Shown here one piece after another: positions 1 through 12,900 of a stretch of DNA of 64,000 nt. The stretch's first letter is position 1, and each line of letters starts with the position of its first letter. The position numbers and the translations under genes are program-made. The stretch is from Amphibalanus amphitrite (taxonomy: Eukaryota > Arthropoda > Thecostraca > Balanomorpha > Balanidae): positions 620,001 through 684,000 of the forward strand of contig NW_024881619.1 in the NCBI RefSeq assembly GCF_019059575.1, read 5' to 3'. The notes below the pieces were generated by a model, which saw only the letters and a list, made by a program, of their open reading frames with translations, made no database searches and was not told the DNA's origin.

Positions 1-1746
1 AAACTTACCTGAATTTGGGGATGAGAACTACGAGGATTACAACAAAGAATTTACAATGAGAGAACTTACTGACGCTATTAAACGATCTGGCTCTACATCC
101 ATCGGGCCGGACAAGGTTCACTATGATTTCTTCCGACATATGCATGAAACACAGCTGATTGAACTGCTTCGTTTTTATAATTATGTATGGGTGAATGACG
201 TGTTCCCCGACGCATGGAGACATTCTTACATCATACCCATCCTTAAGCCAGGGAAAGACCGCAACCAAATGCAATCGTACAGGCCTATCCAACTCACCTC
301 TTGTATGTGCAAATTACTAGAGAGGATGATTGGTAAGAGACTGTCATGGTACCTTGAGAAATATGACCTTATATCGAAATATCAATGTGCGTTCCGATCA
401 GGAAAGTCTACTGGGGACCACCTAGTGAGACTTGATTCGCACATACGAGAAGGATTCCTTCACCACTGTTCCACCCTCGGTGTGTTCCTAGACATTAAGT
501 CAGCATATAACATGGTCTCCCCAACGGTTTTGTTGAATAGAATGTATGATATCGGCTTCCGGGGCCATATCATGCATTTCATTCGAGGCTACTTGCAAAA
601 TAGGACATTCCAAGTGAGGTGCGGAGAGGTATCAGATACGTTTGAGCAGGAGTATGGCGTTGTCCAAGGAGGGGTGATCTCTCCATTGCTTTTTAATATT
701 GTGATTGACTCTTTGATTGACGCAATACCAAGAGAGGTCTCTGCTGCTATATACGCAGACGATTGCACTATCTGGGCGCAGGGAAAAGATATCCCACTTA
801 TATTTAAGAAAATCCAAAACGCTTTAACCAGAATAGGACAGTGGTCAGAGCGGAACGGTTTTGTATTTTCCCCCATGAAGACTAACGCCGTTTTGTTTAG
901 AAGAGGTTTAAAACGAGTGAACCAGAACCAACTACCTACTCTCAAACTCAACGGTCACCCTATTTGTATTGTGGACCAGGTCCGTTATCTAGGCGTCTTA
1001 CTTGATTCGAAACTGAGCTTAAATGGGCACATAGAATATGTTAAAGGAAGAGCTCAGAAACGAATGTCGATACTGAAAAGCATTGCCGGAAAAAGCTACG
1101 GTGCCGACAGAACTGTGTTATTACGCATGTATAAATCCCTGATCCGACCAATACTCGACTATTCATCTTTTATTTTGGATGGGCCAGGGACTCGGCTTGT
1201 GGAGTCCCTTGAGACTATTCAGAACACGGCACTCCGCATTGCCACTGGTGCCTTGCGGACTTCCCCTGTAAGAGCATTACAAGTGGACACGAACGTGGAA
1301 CCCCTCAGCATTAGACGCCGAGACTTACTAGCCCGGTACTACCTGAAAGTAAAAAGTGATCACAACCACCCCTGCTACCACATAATGGATTTAGACGCTT
1401 ATGAACTATATGAAGATCTCTCCGACCGCTACTTGCGGAGGATATCGGGTCTCCCAGTATCACTACGACTGCGAAAGCTTTTTACCGAAATAGACTATAA
1501 TCCTCCCGAAATATTGTCTAAGGAAAATGGTATTACAGCACCATGGGTGTTGCACACCGTCCCCACACAGATGCTCATCTCTCAAGACAAAAGACTTATG
1601 ACTGAGACAGATATATTGACTGCTTTTCACGACCTGATGGACAAATACCTGGGCCCTGTTCAAGTGTCTGCGGCCGCCGCGGCTCCCGCGGCCAAAAAGG
1701 CGGAGCTTAGCTGGCGGCCAATCAGGCGAGAGCAGCATTCTGGGTA
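1..1746 (+). mobile_element. Non-LTR retrotransposon, reverse transcriptase part (5' end outside window)
   Basis: The frame is open from base 2, so the endonuclease part lies upstream of the window. The protein has the LINE RT order: a fingers motif around YRPIQLTSCMCKLLERMI, a GVFLDIKSAYNMV block, the GVVQGGVISPLLFNI block, and the catalytic YADD box (AIYADDCTIWAQ, near base 755). The thumb region follows (VRYLGVLLDSKLSLNGH). Together with the RNase H domain downstream this points to an I- or Jockey-like LINE. Coding from about base 1657 on is not LINE sequence: the Ala-rich C-terminus (residues after DKYLGP) is read from an inserted TIR element. Clade assignment is inferred from the RNase H and not tested. 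Confidence 0.9.
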
Positions 1747-2126
1747 ATGCGTAGCTCTTCCTGCGGCTCCCGCGGTCGCTCGGGAGCGACCGCAGGGAAA
1801 CTTCGACATAAACTGCGCGCGTGAGACAAAACATTGCGGATTTCGCTCTTTGTTTCGGTTGATTTTATTATGTTGTTAAGGAATAATTCATTGCTTCATT
1901 GATTTCGGTTGATTCATTGAATTGCTTCAAAAAGGTACTAATTGAAGTAATAAAGCCATTATAAAGCAATTACGCACAAAATTTTGATCAGCATCTCCAT
2001 TCAAAACAACCGTGCCATTCTCGTCGCCGGCCGCAGCGGCCGCAGCCGCGAGGGTGTTCAACCTAACCGAAATTAGGCTCCGCCTCCCGGCCGCGGGAGC
2101 CGCGGCGGCCGCAGAGCACTTGAACA
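1657..2126. mobile_element. TIR element (470 bp) splitting the LINE between RT and RNase H
   Basis: The ends are long inverted repeats: TGTTCAAGTG then GCGGCCGCCGCGGCTCCCGC at 1657-1693, mirrored at 2088-2126 (GCGGGAGCCGCGGCGGCCGC ... CACTTGAACA). Flanks are an identical GGGCCC at 1651-1656 and 2127-2132, a 6-bp target duplication. A shorter inner hairpin (CGGTCGCTCGGGAGCGACCG) lies near 1771. No transposase is present, so this is a non-autonomous element. Removing it rejoins the RT thumb with the RNase H domain. Confidence 0.8.
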
Positions 2127-2971
2127 GGGCCCCGGACCATAGGAAAATGTACACTGACGGATCCAAGCGGAACAACTCAGTAGCATGTGCTTTCACAGTG
2201 AACAGTGCCTATTTCTCCCATAAGCTGCGTGATGGGTTATCTGTGTATACCGCTGAACTGGTAGCTGTAAGAGAAGCGATGAAGTTTGTGCGACGTAACC
2301 AAGTACCCAAAGCGCTCATATGCTGTGACTCCCAAGCGGTTATCAAGGCTCTCACAGTGCAGAGCCGTGATCATCCGGTCTTGGTGGAGATCCTAGAGAT
2401 AAATCATAAAAATGTACGAGATGGCATCGATTGCATCGTTGTCTGGGTTCCAGGACATAGTGGCATAGCTGGTAATGTCAGAGCTGACTACTGGGCGGGA
2501 AAGGCTCATGATAAACCTAATGTGACTGATGTAAAAATAGGACATCGGGAATTTGTGCCACTGGTGAAGAGTCGCGTCCGTGTGTTATTTGAAAATCTGT
2601 GGTTAGATTATCGTCCAACTCTACTGAAGCAGATTAAGACAGATATAGGACATTGGAATTCTAGTGTACGTGCCAGTCGAAAGGAGGAAGTGGTTTTGTG
2701 TAGGATGAGACTCGGACACACTATTTTAACTCACTCGCATGTTATTGACCAACTACCGCCTATTGTCTGTGACCTGTGTCAATGTCGCCAAGATGTTCAA
2801 CACATACTGTTAGAATGCCGAAAGTACACTGTAGCGAGGAGGAGACTCGCAGCGGCGTGTCGAGATGTCGGCGTCCGCATGTCGCTGGGGATTCTCTTGG
2901 GAAACGGTGAACCCACGGTGGTGGATGCAGTGTTCGATTATCTTCGACAGTGCAACTTATACGACAAACTC
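2127..2971 (+). mobile_element. RNase H domain and C-terminus of the same LINE
   Basis: An RNase H type I fold is readable: MYTDGSKRNN (first Asp), YTAELVAVREAM (Glu), ICCDSQAVIKAL (Asp), and VPGHSGIAGNVRADYWA (HSG and last Asp). A C-terminal zinc-knuckle-like segment follows (CDLCQCRQDVQHILLEC), as is common in I/Jockey-type LINEs. The frame is intact to the stop at about 2972. The apparent N-terminal Ala-rich stretch comes from the inserted TIR element. Confidence 0.85.
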
Positions 2972-2974
2972 TGA

Positions 2975-3720
2975 ACAAAGGACGTAGAGGCGTTATGGGT
3001 GCTAAGTGATGATAATGAAATGTATTTTGTTTCCATATGTGCTATGGCTTCAGACAAGCTCGACACAATCCTTCATGTTATGTTGAATCCAAGAACCATG
3101 GATTAGTTATTTCTAGTTAAAAAGAGTGGATTACTACTCGAGCTCATGCACTCATGGTTTAGCAACACTTCATCCATGGTCACGTTGTATGAACACCTGT
3201 CTGAAATGTCTGAAATTGGTTGGGTATGTTATGTGTTTCTATGTCACCCCCATACTGTGAAGTGAAATCCCTAAGTATCGTGTAACCCCCATGTCAAGAC
3301 CCAAGTTTTGTGTCTTTTTTTCTTTTTTCATTCTAGATAGAACCATGCCTTCTCCCAGAGCGCCTTTTGCCCCCTTGAAGAATGAGCTGTATTGCTCTTC
3401 CTGCTTACCGAGCTGTTTGGCTATCCCCAAGTAGCTAAGACTGTAAGTAGCATTGTAGTATTCACAACTAACATTAACTTCTCTGTTCTCTCCTCGCCCA
3501 GGCCATATCCTACCAAGGCTATCTCCTAACCATCGCAATTTTTCCTCTCCCAAGTCATTCCTCATCCCTACCCGGAAACCTGCTTAGTTCCGCTTAGTAC
3601 CACAACCATACGCCAACTGCAACTCTGAAGACTACAAGAGGATATACCAACTTGGAAGTTGGACGCTTGAGCCAAGCTGCTGCGCGCCCTAACTCTTCAA
3701 CAACAACAACAACAACAACT
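2975..3720 (+). other. Presumed LINE 3' UTR ending in (CAA)n
   Basis: No coding sequence is recognised. The stretch ends at a run of CAA triplets (about 3697-3719). Short triplet tails are usual at the 3' end of I-type LINEs, so I infer that the retrotransposon ends here. Confidence 0.45.
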
Positions 3721-3900
3721 CTAGGAAGCTTTATTTCGCCATGTAGGTACATTTGAAGCTATCATAATCATTAAGTCGATATTTTTCAAGTTTAAGTTCA
3801 AGTTTCAAGTTGAGCCGGTATTTTTCAAGTTGAGGTTCTACATCTGCCCTTTGGAGTTCGGCACGTGAGTATCCTACCAAATGCTATACAAGCCATAGAG

Positions 3901-4234
3901 TGAGATGATATTTTTCGTACTCCAGCGTAGATGGGTAGCCATACGGCTTCCACGGTAGACAGTGATGACATCAGTCATCTTTTGCAAGCTCGTTAAAGAA
4001 TTTGGGCTGTACGGGGACAGCCCAGCTGTCCCCGTTTTTTTGAATTTGGGCTGAATTTGGGCTGTACGGGGACAGCCCAGCTGTCCCCGTACAGCCCAAA
4101 TTCTTTAACGAGCTTGCAAAAGATGACTGATGTCATCACTGTCTACCGTGGAAGCCGTATGGCTACCCATCTACGCTGGAGTACGAAAAATATCTCACGC
4201 TCTCAGTCCCAGCGGATAAAAACAACACCTAAGA
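3901..4234. mobile_element. Long near-perfect hairpin element with 13-bp flanking repeats
   Basis: The two halves are reverse complements: the arm from about 3901 (TGAGATGATATTTTTCGTAC...) to about 4045 is mirrored from about 4067 to 4195. The spacer contains a repeated GCTGTACGGGGACAGCCCAG motif. The same 13 bases, ACAAGCCATAGAG, flank it at 3888-3900 and 4235-4247 and look like a target-site duplication. There is no coding capacity. A transcript through it would fold into a stem of well over 100 bp. Confidence 0.65.
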
Positions 4235-4620
4235 ACAAGCCATAGAGATTTGCTTGTATTATAAGCCTATCTCAATCTTGATCCAAGATTCTTACAGATA
4301 TTGAACTACATTTCCAATTTCCATGGCTTTAGGCCTTTGCAATGTAACACATTGCAAAGGCATGGGCCAGATTGGAAAACATCCATACACATTACACTAT
4401 GCCGGATGCAGGTGCAGATGGTTTGTTGATTGTTCGGGGTTTCACCTTTACATCGGCACCCATATGTTTTGGATGCCCGTGAGACCCTCTTGGGCCGAAA
4501 TTCGGTGAAAGCGATTTTGCGCTGAAATTTCTGCATGATTTGCGCCAAACATTAGATGCCTATTTATGCCAAAATTAAACCACTTTTACATAAAACACTT
4601 GTGGATTGTGCACACATAGC

Positions 4621-5374
4621 CAGGGTTTCGGAGTCGTGGTAGTGCACTTCCGACTCAGACTCGGACTCCGGGTCTGATACAAAGGGCTATGGTGGCTGCC
4701 AAAATTCCACGTGATATGACGCACCATGTTAGGTTTACGCGCACCGGGAGATTGCTCCGGTATACCCTGGCTCCGGTTTTGTTCATGCGGTCACCATTTC
4801 TCCCACGTGGACGCAGGCGCAGCTGAATCCTGACCAGCGGCCGGCGGGGCCAGCTCGAAAACCCGCCGAGAAGCATGAGTGTGGCCGTATCTGTAAGAAT
4901 CTTGGCCGTATCCATGACCACGGGCATCGCCATCATGTTGGTCCAAGGCCCTATTGTTGGTCTGTGTTTGTGTTAGGCACTTTTTGGAGCGATAAAAGAA
5001 GAAAGTAAATATACAGTTGTCATTAAGCCTTTGACACTGGATAGAAGAAGTTATAACGCGAATTTAAAATGCTTGCCTACTAAATTTTGACGTAACTTGA
5101 AATTTGTAAGATGCATTGTTAGCTTTTCAGAACAAAAACAAGATGTGTGAAAAAATAACTTATTTGTGATCACCGGAAGCGAATTTTGCCGTGGGGCAAC
5201 TGGTTAGGTAATAACAACTGAAAAGTGATACCACGGATTTTAGACTTCAGTGAACTTTCCGGAGTCGGAGTCGAGGCAGCTGGACCGGCTCCGACTCCGA
5301 CCTCCTGGCTGCTTGCCACGACTCCGGGCGACTCCGACTCCGACTCCGACTCCAACTCCAACTCCGAAACCCTG
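4621..5374. mobile_element. hAT-like non-autonomous element with GGAGTC repeats
   Basis: It begins CAGGGTTTCGGAGT and ends ACTCCGAAACCCTG, a 14-bp inverted repeat of the CAGGG...CCCTG type typical of hAT elements. Flanking 8-mers are CACATAGC and CATCTAGC (6 of 8 match), fitting an old 8-bp target duplication. Subterminal (CGGACT/ACTCCG)n repeats sit near both ends (4640-4675 and 5258-5367). No transposase is seen. Confidence 0.65.
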
Positions 5375-5693
5375 CATCTAGCGATCAAGGCTATATCAAT
5401 CAGACAAGAGCGTTCCAGGGCCTTGGACGCTCTCCGATGTTTGAGCGTCCGAATAAGCTTTTTATTTCCACGGAAACCCAAACCCAATGTCACAATACAC
5501 TTAGCGCACTGTAGTGTCCTGCGGTAAAACAAGACCGGAGCTAGAAGTTCCGGGGCCCGGGGCCACAAAAATCGGCATTCGGCGAAGCCGTGTGTTCGAG
5601 GCTGGGGGGAGTCAGCGAGAGCCGCGAGCAGCGGAGCAGCACGTGCTCCGTCACATCAGCGTCTTCTCAGCCTCTTCTCGTATTTAGGAGTCT

Positions 5694-5907
5694 GGTGGAC
5701 GGCAAAGATTCTACGTGTCGTCGCGTAGAATCTTCGCCGTACATGCGACATCGGGCGGCATTTTAGGCCCCCGTGAACATTATTTGTAAGGTCACAAAGA
5801 TTCTTCGCCGTCACAACTCACAGCCCAAAATGCCGTTTGGCGTCGCACGGGCGACGAAGATTCTACGTGGCGTCACGTAGGATCTATGCCGTCTGCGAGA
5901 CTCCTAA
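5694..5907. mobile_element. Small inverted-repeat element (MITE-like)
   Basis: The ends TTAGGAGTCT...GACGGC and GCCGTCTGCGAGACTCCTAA are inverted copies. Inside, GATTCTACG/CGTAGAATC hairpins occur twice (5709-5741 and 5857-5885). No clear target duplication was identified. The 320 bases before it (5375-5693) hold nothing I recognise. Confidence 0.4.
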
Positions 5908-6083
5908 TCCGGTCTTGGTGTTTGATCTCTTTCATGTTTACAGTAGGTCTCTTCCATTCCTCAGTCTGGTGGCTACCCCTTCCACCTCTCTTTGAGATTT
6001 GAGCGGATGATTTTGACCCATTGGTCTCTACTGAGTACTGGGCTTGTTTGTGGTTAGTGACAACTTGTCTGTCCCTTTTGCAG

Positions 6084-6242
6084 GTGATGACGATGCCGAT
6101 CATGGCAGCTCATGCCAGGAACCGGTGTCGATTGAGCAATCTGACTCTGGCACTTCTGTGCTTCGTTTTCGTAACGCCGACAGCAAACGGTGATTCTCTA
6201 AAGTGGGATGTCAATGATGGAAATTGGAAAACGATAAAACTG
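6084..6242 (+). CDS. SID-1-like exon 1: start codon and signal peptide
   Basis: The exon follows an acceptor (CCCTTTTGCAG) and begins GTG ATG, so a non-coding exon must lie upstream, unlocated. ATG at 6087 starts a 52-residue exon with a basic n-region, a hydrophobic core (LTLALLCFVFV), and a likely cleavage site after TPTANG. The mature protein would start near DSLKWDVNDG. It ends in phase 0 at a GTAAGT donor. Confidence 0.6.
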
Positions 6243-9200
6243 GTAAGTACCTGCCAATTAATATCCACACAGCACCTTGACGAGGTCATGGTGAGGTATT
6301 GCTCATTTTGACCGAAATTGTGTCACCCCTCAAACTACAATCATGATCAATTCAATCAATTGAGGTGTGATTGATTTGTGTTTCTCCTATGGATATATAC
6401 ATATCTCCTCTATTTCTCCTATGGATGGATATCTGCAAAGTTATCCACACTTGGGAGGCTAAGTGCCTTAGTGCGAACTTATATTTACATGAGTTATGAT
6501 TAAGCATTCAGATAACATGAAAGGAAGTGGCATAGCAATCGCCAATGGCGGTACATTTTCTGATATTCAACATTCCCTTTTCACTTTTGACGTGACTGTC
6601 ACTGACATTCTCAACCCCCGCCCGTGGGCCCACTAGAACGTTCTGCACAATGTGCACATCCTTCCGTTTGGGGGATTCATGCAATAGCGCATCTTTCACT
6701 TGACCTGCTGCTCTCACACTGTGACGTAATAGCGGCGTCAGTACCGCCCGCGATAGCGCGGGTCAGCGCATACACTGGCTGGGTGTGCGCTCCAAGTGTA
6801 GTGGGCAGCGCGGATCTGAGTATGTCTGTTGGATGTATTTTGGGATGGGGATGGGGCTGTCTTACTGCTGCAAGACAAGAAGAAAGGTCATGTCAGCTAA
6901 ATAGAAGCTGCCTGCAACATGATCGAACGGCGGAGTTGTTTGCATTTCTAGCTGAGCCGTGGTATGTGCCGGATGAACCAAATGAACTGGAAGGTAATCT
7001 GGAATGTAGCTTGCGTTAGCTGATACATCGACTGGTTGCAGCGAAGGTGTCAAGGGGTAGATTATGATGCCGAGTATAGCCTATGGTGGCACTGAAAAAA
7101 ACATGGAATCTGCTTTGTTCTTCTTACCTATTTTCTTCCCTTCTTCTCTTCTCTTTTTGAAGTCACTTATCGCTTCTCACTAATCCCAGCCTCCTAAATC
7201 AGATCGAATATCATTCTGGCAATCAGCAAAGGTTTTATTAAATTGGCAGATCGTGCCCACCATGGCATTGCATTTACATCTGGTGTCTGTTCTGTCCCGT
7301 GGCTCAGATTGAAGTGTCGGACTCCCTGCGGCTAGAGCCCGGGCTCGAGTCGCTCCGGCGCTCGATATACGAGTCTCCAGAGTTCACGACGAGCAACGCG
7401 GATGGTCTGTGATAGCAGTGGGAGCAGCTCAGCGGCCAGTTGGAGTCAGTCGAGTGGGGCGGACGCCTTGGGGCGGACCATATCCGGCTTTGAATGGCAC
7501 GCCTATCTTCGGTCTCAACTAGTTCGTTGACGATCCTGAATCTCCCAACCGGACAATGGAAGCCAGGGGCGTTTACAGCTTGTGATGCCCTCGAGTTGGA
7601 GCTCGTCAATCTGTCCATTAATCATTATAGAGCATTGGATTGGAAATAATTTACCATAACCAGTTGACACTGAGCTGTGTGTACAACTGCCACTCCTATC
7701 GAGCCTGATAAGCATTAAATACCTAACTATGCTTTATCATCGCGCTTTTAAAATCATGTTGCCAGACTGATGAATGGCCTTGTATTGTATTGCACATTCG
7801 TGAGCGATACACATTATCAGGTTGCATAATGCATAGCGATTACGGCCTTTACTACGATTGGCTTGTCGCTTAAGCACACAAGAGTTCAAAGATTAGGTAC
7901 TTGGCTGCACTCTCGTGTCGTTGATAGCGCGCTCGCAGGCATTCGTCACGATAATGGTATATGTGCTCGAGGGAATTCCATCGATGCCACCCTCTGTTGG
8001 GACCCGGGACCCTTTGGGTCGTTTTATGCAGACGGCGGTTATTGCTGTGCTGTGCCGTTCAGCCCAGTGCCCAGTGTCCACTGCCCAAACCGGCATCGAC
8101 AGCAGATAAACCCGCCTTTCTTAAGTTACCATGCTTCGACTTGGATCTACCACTCTTTTTTTAAGCAAAACGTGCTGGACCGTTTCCAACTACACGACAA
8201 GAAAGGCTGGACAGATTATGCATACTCAAAGCCGGTGCGCCGTTCGAGACCTAAATGAAAGATCAGTTGGTGTCTCACTTTGCACGTTCGTACACTGAGG
8301 GCTCACTATTGCGTTAGCTTGTTTGTCACTCAAAAAGGTGCATACCGGTCATTTCGTACGTGGTGGCCAAACTTTCAGTTTTAACTATCTCTGCTTATCA
8401 GTTGTCATTTGCAATCCCAGTGTGCATTATTATTTTTAAACATCCCATTGAATTCACCATCAGCGGTCACCTGCTCCATGTCGGGCGGCCCGAGGCATGG
8501 CGTCTCCATCTGTCCTCCACCCCCCCCCCCGTCCAGGGCGGAGCGCCGGCCACCGACGGACCAGGGACTCCCCCGGTTCCTCGAACGATGACGAAATCTG
8601 CGCGTCGGCGGCGATAGCACAACTGCAGGTGTGGCACCTCTGCGCAGCGCCGCTCGGCGGGCCGCTCAGGGGGCCCGGGACGAAAGCGCGGTCGATGGGA
8701 GGGGACTGGGGTCCACAGTTGTAAATACCGTGCACTCGTACAGCAGGGGCGGCATTCCAGCTTTCACAGCTCACAGTCACATAGGTTTAGTCACGGTTTA
8801 GTTACACGACTGGCTCAGTGACAGTGCAATGACGGGATATCGAGAAGTGTCAGAAATATTTGGGAGTTCGTAGGTCAAGCATGTGATTCTATGCAATTTA
8901 ACACGAAAAGAAATAACGAATGCCAAGCAATGCCATCCGTTGTTGCCTTTCGTTTTTGTCGCAGAATCAGTTCACACTTCACTGGTCGGGGTGTGTGGCA
9001 CTCTACTCCAGTGCGCCCCTATATACGTCCTTGGGTGCGCCATTGTGTCTGAAGGACTATTTGTAGGTAGGTGGCCGAACCTTATCGCCGCCGGCACACG
9101 TGTCGCAGTGTTCCGGGCACCTCTATCGATGATGTCACTGCGCTAAGTGTGCACTCTGTGCACTGATAGTGGCTGTGTGCACAGTGACCACGTGGTGCAG

Positions 9201-9849
9201 ACAGCTGGCGCCTGGCCGGCGGGGACCGGTGGGCGCAGCGGTGTCGGCTGGCCCGGCCGTCAGCCGGAGTTCGGTTCCATGGCGGTTCGCGGCGCCCGTC
9301 TGCCGGCTCACGGAACGGTGACGGCCGCCCGCCGGAGCCTTTCGTCAGCCGTGGTCGCGCGGCGCGCCTGCGCAGCACCTGCGCCAGCCCTTCCCTCCCT
9401 CCCTCTCCCTCTCCCTCTCCCCCCTCTCGCCGGCGTCACGGCGGAGGGGCCGTGACCGGCGCCGGCCGTGACGTCAGGCCGCGACGTCGGCTGCTCGGCA
9501 CACCCTTCCCCGGCCGGTACAGCGGTGGAAGGCCGCCCGCGGCCGGCCTAGTGGACCACAGCCGGCCCATATGCAGGAATGCACGGCGACGCCTTCTGAC
9601 AAACTACGAAGGAAGCTGCGATCTACATAGAGTGTTCACAACTGCTGGCCGTGATCTGAATGTGGGTAGACTAAAGGATGTAGACTTGAGAGTTAGAGTT
9701 CGAGTCACACATTTTCCTATCATATTTATCTCACAGTCACGATAAAGCCTAGCGGTTTCTCATCACTCCTTCCTCCTCATCTTCTCTCCCTTTTCCTCTC
9801 CTCTACCTCTCTTCCACCCCCCTCTCTCTCTCTCTCCCTCTCCCTCTCC

Positions 9850-9913
<64 letters not shown>

Positions 9914-12900
9914 AATCCCTCTTTCACTCTCTCTCTCCTCCCTTTCCTTCTCCCTCTCCCGATCGTTTCTCACTCCGGAAGCTACCCAGACGCTGCGGCG
10001 CCCGCTTTCTATCCACGTCAGACGGTACATACACATTACACGAGTACACGTGTCAGCTTCCGTTGCACGGAGCTGCAATCAGTGGTATGAATGGATTCAT
10101 TCAAAGATCACGCTCGTAATCAGAACACGGAAAATTAAGCTACAATACTACGCTGTGATTTCGGACACGGTAGTAAGTAATGTGCCTATCATATTCGTGG
10201 GAAAATGAACCTTGATATTGTGTGCAATGTGCATGATGCAGTCCATTGCATGCCGTGCGTTGGCGTGTCGTCTGTTACGTGGTTTTAGATAGGTTCTCGT
10301 CGCCCCCGCCCCTGTTCCCGCCTCCTGGGTTTCCACACCCGACGTCCCTCCGCAGAGACCCCGTGCCTCTGCAGAGCCTCCGTGCCTACGAGGAGCGCGC
10401 AGTGCCGTTGTGTGCCGGCGCGGTGGCTGGTGAGCTGGGGCCTGGGCCACCGCTCCCGCCGAGCGCGCACCGCGCACCCCCTGCCTGGTCAGCTACTGCC
10501 GGCTCAGGGGTGACCTTTATCGGCACGCGGCGGCGGCCGGCCCACGCCGCCATGTGCCGCGGCGCGCGCCGGTACCTATCCTTCAACATGGCAGTGCTCC
10601 GAATTGCGGGTGGTTGCAGCACCGGCGGAAGGCACGGGCGGAGTGCCGTGACCGCGCTGATGTCACTTCACTTACTGATTCTCTCTCAGTGTCTTCGTGA
10701 ATGAGTGGTTGCTAGCTATTCAGTTGCCAAATCTCTCGCCTAAAGTTACTCATACACTCGCCCATACATGCATAAGTGTTCGTCCTCTTTCCCTCTTATC
10801 CCTCTCTCTGCCTCCCTCCCTCCCCCCTCTCCCTCCCCTCCCCTCCCTCCCTCCCTCCCTCTCTCCCTCCCCCCTCCCCATAATTACTTTACTTATACCC
10901 TCCTTTCCCCTCCCTCCCTCCTTCCCATCGCTCTTTCAGACGGGTTACTTGTTTCTGACTGCACAGTTGCACACGTAATCAACAGTTGGGCTCGATACTT
11001 ACGGCTACGGTGTGTCGTGTATGTATACGTATACTAAGGTGACGTGTGTGATTATGAATGGGCCGGTCGGTAATATGAGCTCCCTAGTCCCTAATATATC
11101 GCAATTGATGTGCCATCCTCGACTGATGCTTCCTCCTCGGTCTAATCATATCATTAAATTTTAGCATATTGTAGAAAACTTGTTTACCGTAAAGCCTCTG
11201 AAAAGCTACATTACATACACACTCGTAAGAGTATTTTTCTGGTTTGAGGAGTTAACGAAGCCTATGCCAAGCCAATTAGCTCTCAGAGACAGAGGTAACA
11301 CATTCATATAGCACTGACTTTATTTTGATCTTTTATCGACAGTTGTTTTCTTTCTTGCTTGTATGCGCATTGTGCAATTTGCATTGTGTGTCACAAGATT
11401 CCCGGTCGCGGTCGTGCGTCTAACGTGTGTTTTCTGTCGATTGACCTCAGGAGCCTCCGAAAGGCGATCGTGACCTGACCCTGGACCTGACGGGGCTATC
11501 CACAAGGCTGGTGGACAATGTGCAATTGAAGCTGGACGGTCACACACGCGAGCCTCTGTATCCACCTCCCGCCAGGTGTGTGAGTCGTGTGTGGCTGGTG
11601 TGAGGCGGGGAGGAGAACAGTTGGGCCAGTCAGTGTGGACTGGAGAGCGAAGTTTTATCACTATATTGTTGTTTAAGTTTAAAATATTGGAGCGGTGTTG
11701 TGTTCGTTTGCCCCTTGCGCTCGTTCGGGCCCGCAATGCTCATAGCAACCCACACTATCAGACTTCTCCCATCTCGCATCGCCAGACTTTTGGGCTATCT
11801 TCGTGGGGAAACCTGGCTTCGTCCAGGCCTATAGCTCATAGTGCCCTGAGTTCGGGGATGAATGGCCTCAATTAGGCACTCGGATCATTTCTCAAGCTCT
11901 GATCTGAAGATAACTGCCCTTTGCAGCATTTGACTTAAATTGAGGCACTGTCAGCCCTTTGTACCACTTTTCGGACGCTTTGACCACGTTTTCCAACTGC
12001 TTAACCCGCGCCCTGGTGGGGAGGGGCTATTTTTTGCCCCCCTCCAGACTTTTCGATATATCTCCAGAACCGCTGCGCCGATCGTCACCAAACTTTCAGA
12101 ACCCTCCCGGACATCAATTTTACACATTGTGACCAAAATTTCCAAAGGCTATGATAGGTTGGCCGGAAATGACGTCAGAGTGACGTCATGTTCTGCCGTT
12201 TTCGACCCAAAAAAGGGTTTCGCGGGAAGAGCTGTCAGGCCTATAGCTTTGCAAATACAGAAAAATGATAAAGACATGAAAGCTGTAGAATTGACAGGCC
12301 TACAAAACTGCTATCTCGGATTTTTGAAATTTTTGGATTCTGATCCCTCAAAATCAAAAAAAATAATTCTTTTTTAAATATAATAGCCGAAAAATCATCA
12401 TCCATTCAGAATCAATATCCATTTTATGCAAAACTATCAACTTTAAAATTTGACCTTTTTGACCTGACCTTGACCTGACCTCCACCAGAAAGTGACCTAA
12501 GCCGTACCTGATGGTCTTATATACAACACCATTGAGTTGGAAATGAAAAATTGTCCATAAAACATGCATCGCACAACCTTAGTAAAGTTGGGTTCATGTG
12601 CTGACCCTTGGTGACCTGACCTGTGACCTGACCTGGTATTGTCAGTGACCTCTAATAGCAACATATGTACCAGGAAACTGACGCCCTATCGCTGATTCTC
12701 GACAAAATGCGTTTTCCTCGGTGTTATAGCGCATTCCCTAGAAGACCCGTGAACGGTGAAACATTTCATCTTTGACCTGACCTGTGACGTCATCGGTGAC
12801 CCCGAAGTCAATGAAATTTGGTTTCAATGGACAAATTGGACAGGCCATTCGAACGCCGTTTGAATTTTGCGGATCCGTCCAGTAGTTTCGAAGATATGAG

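Noticed and set aside
9082-9560. Frames in the CpG-rich part of intron 2
   Set aside because: Composition-driven Arg/Pro/Ala-rich frames on both strands without recognisable domains.
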